Positions 26,030 to 35,799 of a stretch of DNA of 64,000 nt are shown here, one piece after another. The notes beneath the pieces were generated by a model. That model made no database searches. It worked only from the letters and a program-made list of their open reading frames with translations, and was not told where the DNA came from. Origin of the DNA: Elusimicrobiaceae bacterium (GTDB taxonomy: Bacteria > Elusimicrobiota > Elusimicrobia > Elusimicrobiales > Elusimicrobiaceae); contig JAFVFN010000018.1 in assembly GCA_017475405.1 (NCBI GenBank), forward strand, positions 1-64,000. Direction: 5' to 3'. How positions within the stretch are numbered: the stretch's first letter is position 1; every line of letters starts with the position of its first letter. A program made the translations under genes and the position numbers.

Positions 26030-26599
26030 ATGGATTCAAACAAACGAGCATTTACGCTCATCGAGCTTTTAGTTGTAGTGCTGATCATAGGTATTTTGGC
26101 AGCAGTGGCATTACCGCAATATCAATTAGCCGTTATGAAAAGTCGTTTAGCACCGATTATGTCCAATGTTAAATCCATTGTGAACGCGAGTGAGGTATAT
26201 TATTTGGCACATGGAGAATATCCCGATGATAATGATATTACCGGTATTGACTTGGGAATGGAGAATTGTGCTTTTAATGACAATACAACGAAAAGGGGAA
26301 CCTTTTTTTGTCAAAATGCTGAATATGATTTTGGGTATACTAACAACGATCAACTGGTAATCGGGTTTCTAAAGTCAAAACCAATTACACTAGTATCCGG
26401 AAACAAAGCAGATTATTTGGGAATTGCTTATGCTCAATATCCGCAAAATGCTTTGCCGGTTAATAAGCGTGGTACGCGTGAATGTTTTGCCGATGAAACC
26501 AACTCTATCGCGAACAAAGCATGCTTATCCCTAAATGGTTCTAAATATGATTCACTAACTTGGCGAAATATTACTTGGAATAAATATCGTTTACCTTAA
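26030..26599 (+). CDS. type IV pilin-like protein
   Basis: 189 residues from ATG 26030, set by AAGGAG at 26018-26023; the frame is open further upstream but that part is leader RNA. Leader MDSNKRA, then FTLIELLVVVLIIGILAAVA, QYQLAVMKSRLAPIMSNVKS and a YYLAHGEYPD block. Cysteines near 75-90 and in RECFADETNSIANKACLSLN suggest disulfides. Its stop overlaps the converging SPL-like gene by 4 bp. Confidence 0.92.
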   Translation: MDSNKRAFTLIELLVVVLIIGILAAVALPQYQLAVMKSRLAPIMSNVKSIVNASEVYYLAHGEYPDDNDITGIDLGMENCAFNDNTTKRGTFFCQNAEYDFGYTNNDQLVIGFLKSKPITLVSGNKADYLGIAYAQYPQNALPVNKRGTRECFADETNSIANKACLSLNGSKYDSLTWRNITWNKYRLP

Positions 26600-27894
26600 A
26601 ACAGTTTAGTTACAGCCGGATCTTCCATACACAAATAGACCACCGCCTTGGGGAATGTTTTACGCAATAGCGGCACTAAAAATCGGTAAGCCTCCAACCG
26701 CTGTGTGTCACTGTAACGCATTTTGCCGTCAAAATCAAGCAAAAACTCGCCGTTCAAAATGGTGTTCTTTGGGAAACGTGTTTCTATTTGTTTTTTAAGT
26801 TCCCGGCTAAAACGTAGCGTTCCCACGCTAATCCACGCGATTTTATCGTGTGGCAGCATATCGGACATTTCCTGAACGGTACGCGCATAGTCCTGCTGAT
26901 ACCCCTCATAAATTACTACCGGGTCAAAGTGAAAACCTAACCGATACCCAGCGCGGGCTACTTCACAGGCGGCCTGCAGACGCTGCGCTAATTTAGGGGT
27001 AGAATGCTCTGCTAAATTCGTAATGGGTGCCGCATTAACCGACCAGGAAACCACTATGTTTTCATAGCCTCCAACCCGTAAAAGACCGTCAATATTTACG
27101 CTTTTGGTTTTAAACTCAAATTGCAGGTTAGGACGTTCTCTAAAAAACGGCACAATGCTGGCCGAATATTGTGTCAGATCGTCAAACACCAGGGAATCTG
27201 TAAACTCACCGCTTCCGATGCGCGGTCGGTCAAACGGCCCCATGCGAAACGCTCCCTCGTCAATTTTAGCTAAGAACTCATCCACGTTGGCAGGCAGCAA
27301 CACGGCATGCAGATTTTGATACTGTTGTAAAAAACAATACTCACATTCAAAACGGCATCCAAACCCCAGATTCACTAAATTATACCCGCAACCTGTCGAT
27401 CCGCAGCTGCAGGGACACGGTTTTAAAAAATCATATTTTTCGCGGTGGATAAGCAGCGTATCCAACCGTCGGGAAAAATTCGGGCTTCCCACCTGTGTTT
27501 TCCCGTCAGTTTCGTGGAAAACAGCCTTCGGGAACGCGCTATGTATCCGATCGGCAAGCGGGCTATCTTTCACAGAAGTTTCTATATAAATATCCTTGGG
27601 GGAAAAGGGACGCTCGGTTAGGTCTGCTTCCAACTCGGGATTTAGTTCCAATTTGGGCAAATAAAACTGGTCTTTGCGGGCCGTCTTAAAATTAACAGGA
27701 TAGCGTTTTTGCAGTAAAATCTTTTTGGCCTGCTCAAAATTTAAATTCTGCTGCGGCGGTAATATTTCAACGGGAGTCTTGTGATCTCGTTTGGAGATCT
27801 CATACATCAAACGCACGAGCTCACGCTGTTTGTTGATCCCCAACCTGGGAAGCAGCGCAAGCAGATAATTTTCCAACTCAATGATCACTTGCAT
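26596..27894 (-). CDS. spore photoproduct lyase-like radical SAM protein
   Basis: 432 residues. The radical SAM cluster motif CRFECEYC (C-x3-C-x2-C) is near 184-191, preceded by a CPCSCGSTGCGYN cysteine cluster. Downstream, SWSVNAAPI, FHFDPVV and the C-terminal NGEFLLDFDGKMRYSD resemble SplB. SPL repairs UV lesions in spore DNA, but the phylum implied here is not known to make spores, so it may be a general photoproduct lyase or a divergent relative. The first 150 residues are not typical. Confidence 0.78.
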   Translation of the reverse strand: MQVIIELENYLLALLPRLGINKQRELVRLMYEISKRDHKTPVEILPPQQNLNFEQAKKILLQKRYPVNFKTARKDQFYLPKLELNPELEADLTERPFSPKDIYIETSVKDSPLADRIHSAFPKAVFHETDGKTQVGSPNFSRRLDTLLIHREKYDFLKPCPCSCGSTGCGYNLVNLGFGCRFECEYCFLQQYQNLHAVLLPANVDEFLAKIDEGAFRMGPFDRPRIGSGEFTDSLVFDDLTQYSASIVPFFRERPNLQFEFKTKSVNIDGLLRVGGYENIVVSWSVNAAPITNLAEHSTPKLAQRLQAACEVARAGYRLGFHFDPVVIYEGYQQDYARTVQEMSDMLPHDKIAWISVGTLRFSRELKKQIETRFPKNTILNGEFLLDFDGKMRYSDTQRLEAYRFLVPLLRKTFPKAVVYLCMEDPAVTKLF

Positions 27895-28804
27895 ATAAAA
27901 ACTCCTGTTCGGTTTTACTTAATAGTACGTTCGCAGCGGACATATTTTCCAATACCTGTTGACGGGTTCGGGCCCCTGCTAACGCACAACTTACGCCCGA
28001 TTGCAACAGTACCCACGCTAGAGCCACCGATGAACTTGGTACTTGCTTTTCCAAAGCCAGTTCTTTGACTTTCTGAACAGCAGGCTGCACTGCCGCAAAT
28101 GCGCCTCCGTAGTAACATTTATAAAAATAACGCCTGGCATCGGCGCGCCGCAAATTAGGCTCACGCTTGTATTTACCGCTTAAAATCCCGCCGCATAAAC
28201 TGCCGTATGCCATAAATCCCAGTCCGTGCTCTAAGCACAGTTCCCGCACACGGCGACTTTTGTCCGCATGCAAAAGCGAACACTCATCCTGCACGCAGGA
28301 TACAAGCCCGGTGCCAATCATGACCTCTAAAATATCCGCCGGTACATTACATACACCAATGTGACGTATTTTGCCTTGTTTTTGAAGAAGAGCTAAGGTA
28401 TCAAGAGCATCCTGCCAGGGTACTTTAGGATCTAAATAATGGATAAAATAAAGATCTATATAATCGGTTTGTAATTTTTGAAGGGATTGTTCCAATTGGC
28501 TGATAATAGTAGCGGGCCTTAAATCATGATCAGTCCAAGAATCGTTTTTGGTAAGCCCGCATTTGGTTGTCAAAACAACTTGTGAACGATGGCCTTTTAG
28601 GGTGTGCCCTAGTAATTCTTCACTGTTCCCGTAAATAGGAGCCGTATCAATAAGGTTAATCCCCGCGTCCAGTGCTGCCAAAACTGTGTCTTGTACGTCA
28701 CGCTCGTTCGTCGTCCCCCAATCGGGTCCACCACCTAACGCCCAACCGCCCAGGCCAATTGTCGAAACTTTTAGATCCGTGTTCCCCAGGCAGCGTTGTT
28801 GCAT
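27878..28804 (-). CDS. aldo/keto reductase
   Basis: 308 residues from ATG 28804, which begins the conserved MQQRCLGNTDLKVSTIGLGG; an upstream in-frame ATG would overlap the preceding gene by 90 bp. The Asp-Tyr-Lys-His set is visible in LIDTAPIYGNSEELLG, TTKCG and DLYFIHYLD. NADPH-dependent oxidoreductase of the TIM-barrel family; substrate unknown. It begins 1 nt after the CoA-binding gene and overlaps the SPL-like gene by 17 bp. Confidence 0.87.
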   Translation of the reverse strand: MQQRCLGNTDLKVSTIGLGGWALGGGPDWGTTNERDVQDTVLAALDAGINLIDTAPIYGNSEELLGHTLKGHRSQVVLTTKCGLTKNDSWTDHDLRPATIISQLEQSLQKLQTDYIDLYFIHYLDPKVPWQDALDTLALLQKQGKIRHIGVCNVPADILEVMIGTGLVSCVQDECSLLHADKSRRVRELCLEHGLGFMAYGSLCGGILSGKYKREPNLRRADARRYFYKCYYGGAFAAVQPAVQKVKELALEKQVPSSSVALAWVLLQSGVSCALAGARTRQQVLENMSAANVLLSKTEQEFLYASDH

Positions 28805-28805
28805 A

Positions 28806-29180
28806 TTACCACAGTCCGTTTTCAGCCATAAAACAGGCGTTAACGGCCTTGATACCACTCGCAGTCGCCAGTACAAAAGCGTTGTCTTCCTGCGCACCGG
28901 GTTGGAACCAAATTTCTTTTACGCCTTTGGCTTTGCAGGCTTCTACGGCAGCCAGCAGGGCTGCCGGCGGGATCACCATAATTGCTACGTCCACCGAACC
29001 CGGGATGTCTGTTAAAGACTTATAAAACTCATGTCCGTCAACACTACCACCTCTGGGGTTAATACCGTAAACGCTAAATCCTTGCTCAGCTAACGTATTG
29101 AATATTTTATAGCCGTATTTCGTGCTGTCTTTCGAGGCACCAAATACGGCAATAGTTTTATTGTAATACATATTAGGCAT
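28806..29180 (-). CDS. CoA-binding (Rossmann) domain protein
   Basis: 124 residues, one YccU-like CoA-binding domain: TIAVFGASKDSTKYGYKIF near the start, YGINPRGG in the middle, and EIWFQPGAQED at the end. The family binds CoA or a nucleotide; the function is not established. The start used overlaps ybaB by 8 bp; a second ATG at 29171 is also possible. Confidence 0.83.
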   Translation of the reverse strand: MPNMYYNKTIAVFGASKDSTKYGYKIFNTLAEQGFSVYGINPRGGSVDGHEFYKSLTDIPGSVDVAIMVIPPAALLAAVEACKAKGVKEIWFQPGAQEDNAFVLATASGIKAVNACFMAENGLW

Positions 29181-29469
29181 TGGGGATACCCAAATTGCTG
29201 CCCATGGCTTGGGCGGCCATCATTTGCGTATCGCGGATCGCTTTATTAAAAGCGGCTTTGATTTCTTCACCCAGTTCCGCTTCCGAGAAGTTTTTGGCCA
29301 GTGCGTCTACACGCACTTCTTTGACTTCCATAGAACCATTCATGGTTACTTCTACCAAATGTTTGGGACTTTCAGCCTTAATGACCATGGCGTCCATGCG
29401 CTTTTTGAGCTCTTCCATTTGGCCTTTTAATTTCCATAAATCTTTGAGTTGTCCTAATTTATCAAACAT
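29173..29469 (-). CDS. ybaB: YbaB/EbfC nucleoid-associated protein
   Basis: 98 residues of the YbaB/EbfC family: a coiled N-terminus (LKDLWKLKGQMEELKKRMD), then a beta sheet and VTMNGSMEVKEVRVD. The dimer binds DNA without strong specificity. AGGAGAAAAT precedes ATG. It follows the AddAB genes in direction of transcription, near other repair genes; the dnaX and recR partners common elsewhere are not here. Confidence 0.88.
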   Translation of the reverse strand: MFDKLGQLKDLWKLKGQMEELKKRMDAMVIKAESPKHLVEVTMNGSMEVKEVRVDALAKNFSEAELGEEIKAAFNKAIRDTQMMAAQAMGSNLGIPNA

Positions 29470-29504
29470 ATTTTCTCCTAAAATGATTTTTTATATTGTA
29501 ACTT

Positions 29505-32500
29505 TTATCCCTCTACTACCGCAAACGTCCGTATAAATACGGCACTGACCCGCACAGGCTCTCCCGGGAAAATCTGCTCCACGGCCCGGCGATATTCGGC
29601 CAGTTGCGCCCGGTATTTTTGGGCAAATAAGACTTCTTCTGTCCCGGGTGTTACCTGATCGGTCTTGTAATCAATGACCCAAATCTCGGTCGGTGTCTGC
29701 AGTACTGCGTCCATGACCCCGTTTTGTGTTGTTCCGTCAGCAAGTACCACTGAAAACGGCATCTCACAGGCAAGCAGTTTATGGGAGGTTATTTCTTTAA
29801 AAAGATCGGACTTGGTAAACGGACGTAATAGTACCACTGCTTCTGCCACTCGGTCTGCAGCTCCCGCGGACTGCGCGGACTGCTTACAGGCCTCCGTTAC
29901 TTCGGATACTGTCCCGCTTACTATAAGTTCCAACGCCCGGTGACACACGGTTCCCAACTCGGCTCCGCGTTGCTGCTCGGGACTAAGCAGCTTGGATCCG
30001 GACAGTTCACTGGGAGTCTGTTTTTGAGCCGAAGTCAGCAGCGCTGTATACGACTGACGACGAGCTTCGTAAGCTCTATGCCAAGAGGAAAGCCCAACAA
30101 GCGGCTCCTGTAATGGTGTTTGACGTTGTACTTGTTGGTACAAAAACTCACGCGGAGGTACATAGCCATAATATTGCACGGGTAAAGCGGGATTTAATAC
30201 ATCTAGTTGTTTGGTCTGTCCGTCCGGCCACATATTCGCGGCTACAAAAGGAGCGGCCCCTTTTTCGGCACCAGACCGGCTGTCAGCTACCAGTATGAGT
30301 TTTTCTTTGGCGCGCGTCAGCGCCACGTACAATACTCGAACTTCTTCGCACCGACTGTGTTTCTTCTGCTCTTCTTCCAAGAAAGCTAAATTCACGTCAC
30401 ATATTTTACCCACGCGCAAACCATACATATTATATTGCCAGGAAAACAGATACTCAACCGGATGAGCTGCGGCCACGGTTTCTTTGCGTGACAAGTCTGC
30501 CAGAATGACAACCGGGAACTCCAATCCTTTGGACTTATGTACCGTAAGTAGAGAAACCGCATCTTCGGTTTCATCGGCCGGCGGCAAGTTCAAAGCATCC
30601 GGGCTCTCTGTAACCTGTGTCTCTAAATAACTCAAAAATCCGGTCAAACTGCCTCCATTTTCTGCTTCATAGTTTTGAACCAGTGCCGTTAATTGGTGCA
30701 AATAGGCCAGGCTTCGTTCCTGATCGTAAGCGGCCGCGCAGGACTCCGGTAAAAAGGTCTCTGTCAACACTTTTTCCAACCATTCCTGCAGCGAAACACG
30801 TCCGACTAATTGGTTAAAATGTTTGATCTGCAACGCACAGGAAGCCGTCTTCGGATGGTTTAACAAATGCGTCAATGACAGGTTCCCCTCGCAAGTTACC
30901 TGATACAGCTCTTCATCACTAAGTCCGCCAAATGGACTTCTCAACACGCCGGCCAGTGCGATTTTATCCTCCGGATCCGCAGCCGCACGCAAAAACAGGA
31001 TAAGATCATTGATTTCTTGTTTATGGAAAAAATCTTTGTCTGTTTCCGTATTAAAGGGTATCCCGTACCGGCGCAGGGCATCGGTATAAATACGTGACGT
31101 GGTCCCCACCCGGGTAAGCAGTGCAATATCTCCATACGCCAGTTTGCGTCCATCTTTTAGGGTCATACTCCCTACCTGCTCGTCAATCCATCGGGCGATT
31201 TGTTCGGCCTGGTTATGGCGGTAATCATCCGCGGCGGGTTTTTCTTTCTCGGGCGCCGTTACAAACAGCCATTCCACCACCGGACCCCGTACGGGCTTAT
31301 CAGTAAAAATAGGAACATATGCCGGTTGGAACGCACTTTGTTGTACCATGGCGCGCGAACAAACCTCATTGGCCGCCTCAATAATACCGGGCTCACTGCG
31401 AAAATTGTTCTGCAAGAAACACTTCTCACCGCCCTGTTTCAAAATCAAATCGGTAAACAGTTCATAGGCCGTAATATCGGCACCTCGAAAGCGGTAAATT
31501 GACTGCTTCGGGTCTCCCACAACAAACAGTTTTCCGGGTAGTAGCCGCACGTCCTGCCATCGGGATGCCGCGTCAGATTTTTCTTCGGCTAGGAACAAAA
31601 GCATCTCTCCCTGTACGGGATCCGTGTCCTGGAACTCGTCTATAAAGAGTGCATCAAATTTTTCTTTGAGTACGCGGCGTACATATAAGTTGTGTTGTAA
31701 TAAATTGCGGGTCTTGATGATCAGGTCATCAAAACTAAGTACTCCTTGTTCCTCATAGACCCGCTGTACCTGCCGCGCAAGCGGACTTACTAACTCATAG
31801 GCTTGTAAAAAGAGTTGCTGGTTTTCCGGAGATACTTTTTGGGCAAACGTAATCAGGTTATTTGCCTCTTCATAGTCCGGCTTGCTCCAATCTTTACAGG
31901 CAGATGGAACGGGACACTCTTCTTCCGCAGGAGCGGGAACCTCTTCGCGCCGTAAAAACGACACGGTTCTTTGAAGCGAGTTTGACGCCCAACGCAATGC
32001 TTTTTCAATATTGCGCGGTTTTTTGGGTACATGCGCCTCATACAGCTCTTCCAAACGCTCCGCTTTTTGGATACATTGATTCATCAGCAGTTGTCCGTGT
32101 GAATAATAATCATACTCCACAGGTTTAACGGCACCCAAACGTTGAGCAAACGTTTTTAAATCGTCCAGTGAGATTTCTCGCAGTACCTGTTTCCAAGCCT
32201 CTGCCTGCACAGCGTTTACTCCCAATTCCTGATCCAAAAAACTGTTCCAATAATCCTCAAAAATCTGAACGGCCCTATACCCCGTATCAATCTGCGCATT
32301 TGGAGAGAGCCCTGCTTCCAAGGGGAACATTTTGAGGATCTGCGCACAAAATCCGTGAATGGTACCGATAGACGCACGGTCCAGCCGCAACAGTGCCGTC
32401 TCGGCACGTGCGACTAAATCCGCATCAGGTACATTAAAATGGGTACGCAACAGCTCCAGGGTACGGTCCTGTCCTTTCGTACGAACCGCTTCAATTAATT

Positions 32501-32714
32501 GTTGGAGTTTAAAAATAAAACGAGTTTTGATTTCGGCAGCCGCTTTTTCGGTAAACGTCAGTGCCACCAACTTCTCAACCGGGGTCCCCTGCGCCAGTAC
32601 GCATAAACACAACCGGTCAATAAGCAGGGTCGTTTTGCCTGTTCCAGCCCCGGCTTCCACCACCATATTTACCCCCAACAGGGTTTGTACGCGGCTGCGG
32701 TCTTCACGCATCAT
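29505..32714 (-). CDS. addA: AddA-type helicase-nuclease
   Basis: 1069 residues. Walker A EAGAGTGKTT is at 17-26. Superfamily 1 motifs follow: the Q-type N-terminus, DALFIDEFQDTD (motif II), VGDPKQSIYRFRGAD (motif III), LLTVHKSKGLEFP and VLYVALTRA (motifs V-VI). The C-terminal PD-(D/E)XK nuclease is GVMDAVLQ...WVIDYKTD. Works with AddB on DNA ends for recombination repair. The start overlaps addB by 4 bp. Confidence 0.9.
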   Translation of the reverse strand: MMREDRSRVQTLLGVNMVVEAGAGTGKTTLLIDRLCLCVLAQGTPVEKLVALTFTEKAAAEIKTRFIFKLQQLIEAVRTKGQDRTLELLRTHFNVPDADLVARAETALLRLDRASIGTIHGFCAQILKMFPLEAGLSPNAQIDTGYRAVQIFEDYWNSFLDQELGVNAVQAEAWKQVLREISLDDLKTFAQRLGAVKPVEYDYYSHGQLLMNQCIQKAERLEELYEAHVPKKPRNIEKALRWASNSLQRTVSFLRREEVPAPAEEECPVPSACKDWSKPDYEEANNLITFAQKVSPENQQLFLQAYELVSPLARQVQRVYEEQGVLSFDDLIIKTRNLLQHNLYVRRVLKEKFDALFIDEFQDTDPVQGEMLLFLAEEKSDAASRWQDVRLLPGKLFVVGDPKQSIYRFRGADITAYELFTDLILKQGGEKCFLQNNFRSEPGIIEAANEVCSRAMVQQSAFQPAYVPIFTDKPVRGPVVEWLFVTAPEKEKPAADDYRHNQAEQIARWIDEQVGSMTLKDGRKLAYGDIALLTRVGTTSRIYTDALRRYGIPFNTETDKDFFHKQEINDLILFLRAAADPEDKIALAGVLRSPFGGLSDEELYQVTCEGNLSLTHLLNHPKTASCALQIKHFNQLVGRVSLQEWLEKVLTETFLPESCAAAYDQERSLAYLHQLTALVQNYEAENGGSLTGFLSYLETQVTESPDALNLPPADETEDAVSLLTVHKSKGLEFPVVILADLSRKETVAAAHPVEYLFSWQYNMYGLRVGKICDVNLAFLEEEQKKHSRCEEVRVLYVALTRAKEKLILVADSRSGAEKGAAPFVAANMWPDGQTKQLDVLNPALPVQYYGYVPPREFLYQQVQRQTPLQEPLVGLSSWHRAYEARRQSYTALLTSAQKQTPSELSGSKLLSPEQQRGAELGTVCHRALELIVSGTVSEVTEACKQSAQSAGAADRVAEAVVLLRPFTKSDLFKEITSHKLLACEMPFSVVLADGTTQNGVMDAVLQTPTEIWVIDYKTDQVTPGTEEVLFAQKYRAQLAEYRRAVEQIFPGEPVRVSAVFIRTFAVVEG

Positions 32715-35713
32715 TGGCGAGCCTCCTCTAACGCACGCAACTGCGCGCTCTTACGGGAACGTAATAACGGCCTAAATGCATCTTTACGGCATAATAATGT
32801 GTACGGGCAGTACTTGCATAAATCAGAAGGACACATAAAAAAACTGCCCGTTTGAATGAGTTGTGTCAGTTGGATTAAAAAATTACGAGCCTTGTCATAT
32901 ATAGCGGCAAATTCTTCGCTGGAGAGTTCCGCTTTTTGGTACTTACCAATGGCAAGTAAACACGAGCCGGCCGATTGATATCCTCGTAATTGAGGTAACG
33001 TTTTGGCAAGCAGTACATAGATAAACGGCTGTAACAGAAGCTGTTTAAAAAGATCACGTACCAGTCCGCCTGAACTCTTACGACTGGATTTATAATCCAC
33101 CACATAGAACTCTTGGGTCGCTTCTCGAACATCAATACGGTCAATGATCCCGCGCAGTTTCACAGGAAACTCAGCTGTGGGTTCTATACTTACTTCCTGC
33201 TCGAATACGGTCGGTGTAAAATCGTTTGTATTTTTGATATCTTCCTTGGCAAAATCTGTTAACTTTTCACAAATGTTTTCCAAAATCAGCTCCCACACTA
33301 CCGGATAGATCCCGAATAACTTATATGAAGACGGCGTGTAAAATTTGGAGATACTCTGCTCCATATATGCCGTTACCCCCGTATCAAACAATGTATGCGT
33401 TAGTTTTTTTTCATACAGAGTTTGATAAAAATCCTGTAAGATCTCATGATACACGCTGCCGCGTTTATCCGCAGCCAATTCATGCCGGCTGGCCGGCTCA
33501 TCCGGCTCCCCCAGGTGCAGTCCTTTGTCAAAAAAATATTTGAGCGGGCAGGCACCGATCTCCTGCAGAGCCGAGGGTGAAAACCCGCGTGCGTTTTCAC
33601 GCGCAAAAATTTGCGCTCCGCTTTGGATCATCCCATCATAATCCCCCAAAGGACCCGTTTGAGAAATCTTCTGAGCGGCAGTCAGGGTACGCGTTTTTTG
33701 CTCACTCAGTAGTCCCGCCAATTGGTAATTCTCCTGCGGACGGGAACGTAAAATAATCTGACAGGAAACCTCTTTGGGCGTTAAAAATGCTGTTGGATAG
33801 CTGCCCAACCGCTCGCTTATGCGTCCACTCACGCGCGGTGCATTCTGAGCCTGTAAATTAATCTCACATACGCGCGCCAACTCGGCCGCATAAACCGAAG
33901 GCACAGCGGGTTTACCGTCCTGCCCATAACGTACGTAGCACACATATAATTTTTCTCGGGCGGCCGTCACCGCATTGTAAAAGAGCAATTTTTCTTCATC
34001 CCCGCGGTCTAGGCTGGGATTAATCCAGTAACCCAGTGTATCTCGCAGTTGGATCCGGTAATAGTCACGTAAAATAGGGTCTTCCGCCGTCACTACCGGG
34101 AACTCTTTATCATTCAGACCCAGTACAAATACATATTTAAAATTCAGTCCGCGCGCACGCACGGCATCGGTAAGTGTAATCCCGCCGCGAATACTTTCTG
34201 CTTCATTAAAGGTCAAGTCACTAAGTGCCTCCGTTGCCTCACGCAGCAGCTCTTCCTCCCGGCAGTTTTCCCGTATGACCTGATAGGTTTCCAATTGTTG
34301 CAGGGTTTCTTGAATCGTTTGAAAAATCTCATAGTCTTTCCCCTGGAAAGCGGACACATCTATTTGGGACTGTAAAAAATTCCACAGAGACGCAGCTCCT
34401 CTCTTCCAAGGTTGGGATTGATTTAAGGCATGGAGTTGCTTGGCCGTTTGCTCAATCCAAGCTTGCACAGCCGGTGTTTGTTCATGATCTTGCGGCAATA
34501 AATCCTGCCATTGAGACAAATCACGTTTAACTGAGCTTTGCTGTACCAGGCGTCGCCAAGCCGGTTTAGCGGATTGCTTAAAATAGGGCGAACTAAACAA
34601 AAATAACACTTTTTCCCGGGAAAACCCGCTTGCAGCCAGCCCTAGTAAATTTTGGCAAAATACTCCCAACGCATAGTGCGTAAAAGGATATGTAAAAGAA
34701 GAATCCAACGGCAAACAATTATCTTTGAATACGCGTCGGATTTCATCTTGGTAAGGCGGCAAAGCTCGCACGATAACAGCCATGTCCCCGTAAGAGACAC
34801 CCGCCTCATGCAGCGATAGTATTTCTTTGGCCGTATAGAACACGCCGCCCCGAGCGTCCGGTACACTGGTAATCGTTACCCGCTCATTGGGGGCACTCCC
34901 CCCGCCGGCAAATAAGCAGGACTCACTTTGTTCCAAGGCACCTGAATGAGGGGCATTTACATCCTCGGCCCCCGGTACACTTAGCCAATTACTTTCAAAA
35001 AACTTTTTGGCAAAACTATAAGCCGGATGTTTTTCATACGGTGCAAACACGGTTACGGGATAACAGGAGCATACCCGGTTTAACAGCTCAAGCTGCCGTC
35101 CGGTCATGTCATAAAACCCATAAATAATAATACATGAAAACCCCTGCAAATAACGAGACTGCTCTACATGTCCTAGCGCACGCTCAAATGCCTGCTGATA
35201 CGAGCGGTAACCGGGAACGGTATTTTCTTTTTCCCGGTAACGTGCATACAATTTGATGAGCCACTCAAACCGTCCACCGTCTTGCTCCAGTACAGTATCC
35301 GGCAAACTGCCCCAATGCTCTTCCAACACCTCCGGGGTAACCAGTGAATCTTCCAAATCCCGAAGTGCACTTTTAACCGCCTGAATAAATCCACGTGACA
35401 CGGGATAACGGTCCAGTCCCGGTTCAGACAAAATCCCCTTAATTAAATAATCCCGCACATGGTTTTGCGGCAGCAGCGGCAAAGTGCTGCCGGGACATTC
35501 GCTGTCTAACCGGCCTACAAGCGCCGATCCCGTCAAAAAATGGATGTTAGCCAAAGCGCCTAATTCACGAGCCAAACGGTTTTGTAGTCGTCCGGACACT
35601 AATGAAGAAGACGCGATAACTAGCCATTTATCAACCGGGCTTTGGCGGTTTTTTTGTACAAAACGCACCAAATGGTCTTCTAACGAGGGATAATGGGCAT
35701 AATATAATTTCAT
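32711..35713 (-). CDS. addB: AddB/RexB-type PD-(D/E)XK subunit
   Basis: 1000 residues. A helicase-like but motif-poor N-terminal half, then a C-terminal PD-(D/E)XK nuclease (GIIDRIDVRE, FYVVDYKSS). Cysteines at GACPLKYFF and in SDLCKYCPYTLLC match the iron-sulfur staple of AddB. Together with AddA it forms the DNA end-resection complex that replaces RecBCD. It is transcribed away from uppP. Confidence 0.85.
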   Translation of the reverse strand: MKLYYAHYPSLEDHLVRFVQKNRQSPVDKWLVIASSSLVSGRLQNRLARELGALANIHFLTGSALVGRLDSECPGSTLPLLPQNHVRDYLIKGILSEPGLDRYPVSRGFIQAVKSALRDLEDSLVTPEVLEEHWGSLPDTVLEQDGGRFEWLIKLYARYREKENTVPGYRSYQQAFERALGHVEQSRYLQGFSCIIIYGFYDMTGRQLELLNRVCSCYPVTVFAPYEKHPAYSFAKKFFESNWLSVPGAEDVNAPHSGALEQSESCLFAGGGSAPNERVTITSVPDARGGVFYTAKEILSLHEAGVSYGDMAVIVRALPPYQDEIRRVFKDNCLPLDSSFTYPFTHYALGVFCQNLLGLAASGFSREKVLFLFSSPYFKQSAKPAWRRLVQQSSVKRDLSQWQDLLPQDHEQTPAVQAWIEQTAKQLHALNQSQPWKRGAASLWNFLQSQIDVSAFQGKDYEIFQTIQETLQQLETYQVIRENCREEELLREATEALSDLTFNEAESIRGGITLTDAVRARGLNFKYVFVLGLNDKEFPVVTAEDPILRDYYRIQLRDTLGYWINPSLDRGDEEKLLFYNAVTAAREKLYVCYVRYGQDGKPAVPSVYAAELARVCEINLQAQNAPRVSGRISERLGSYPTAFLTPKEVSCQIILRSRPQENYQLAGLLSEQKTRTLTAAQKISQTGPLGDYDGMIQSGAQIFARENARGFSPSALQEIGACPLKYFFDKGLHLGEPDEPASRHELAADKRGSVYHEILQDFYQTLYEKKLTHTLFDTGVTAYMEQSISKFYTPSSYKLFGIYPVVWELILENICEKLTDFAKEDIKNTNDFTPTVFEQEVSIEPTAEFPVKLRGIIDRIDVREATQEFYVVDYKSSRKSSGGLVRDLFKQLLLQPFIYVLLAKTLPQLRGYQSAGSCLLAIGKYQKAELSSEEFAAIYDKARNFLIQLTQLIQTGSFFMCPSDLCKYCPYTLLCRKDAFRPLLRSRKSAQLRALEEARQ

Positions 35714-35717
35714 CTCA

Positions 35718-35771
35718 ATGCCTAAAAATAGTAAAATAAATAGGTACTTGTATTATTGCATTTTTAGGTAT
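35718..35771 (+). promoter_or_regulatory. inverted-repeat element between addB and uppP
   Basis: ATGCCTAAAAAT at 35718-35729 and ATTTTTAGGTAT at 35760-35771 are inverted arms around AGTAAAATA and ACTTGTAT. The same order, with near-identical core, stands before the LTA-synthase-like gene. Probably a shared operator or promoter for envelope genes. Confidence 0.5.
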
Positions 35772-35799
35772 ACATAATCAAACGATTCAGGAGCATACC

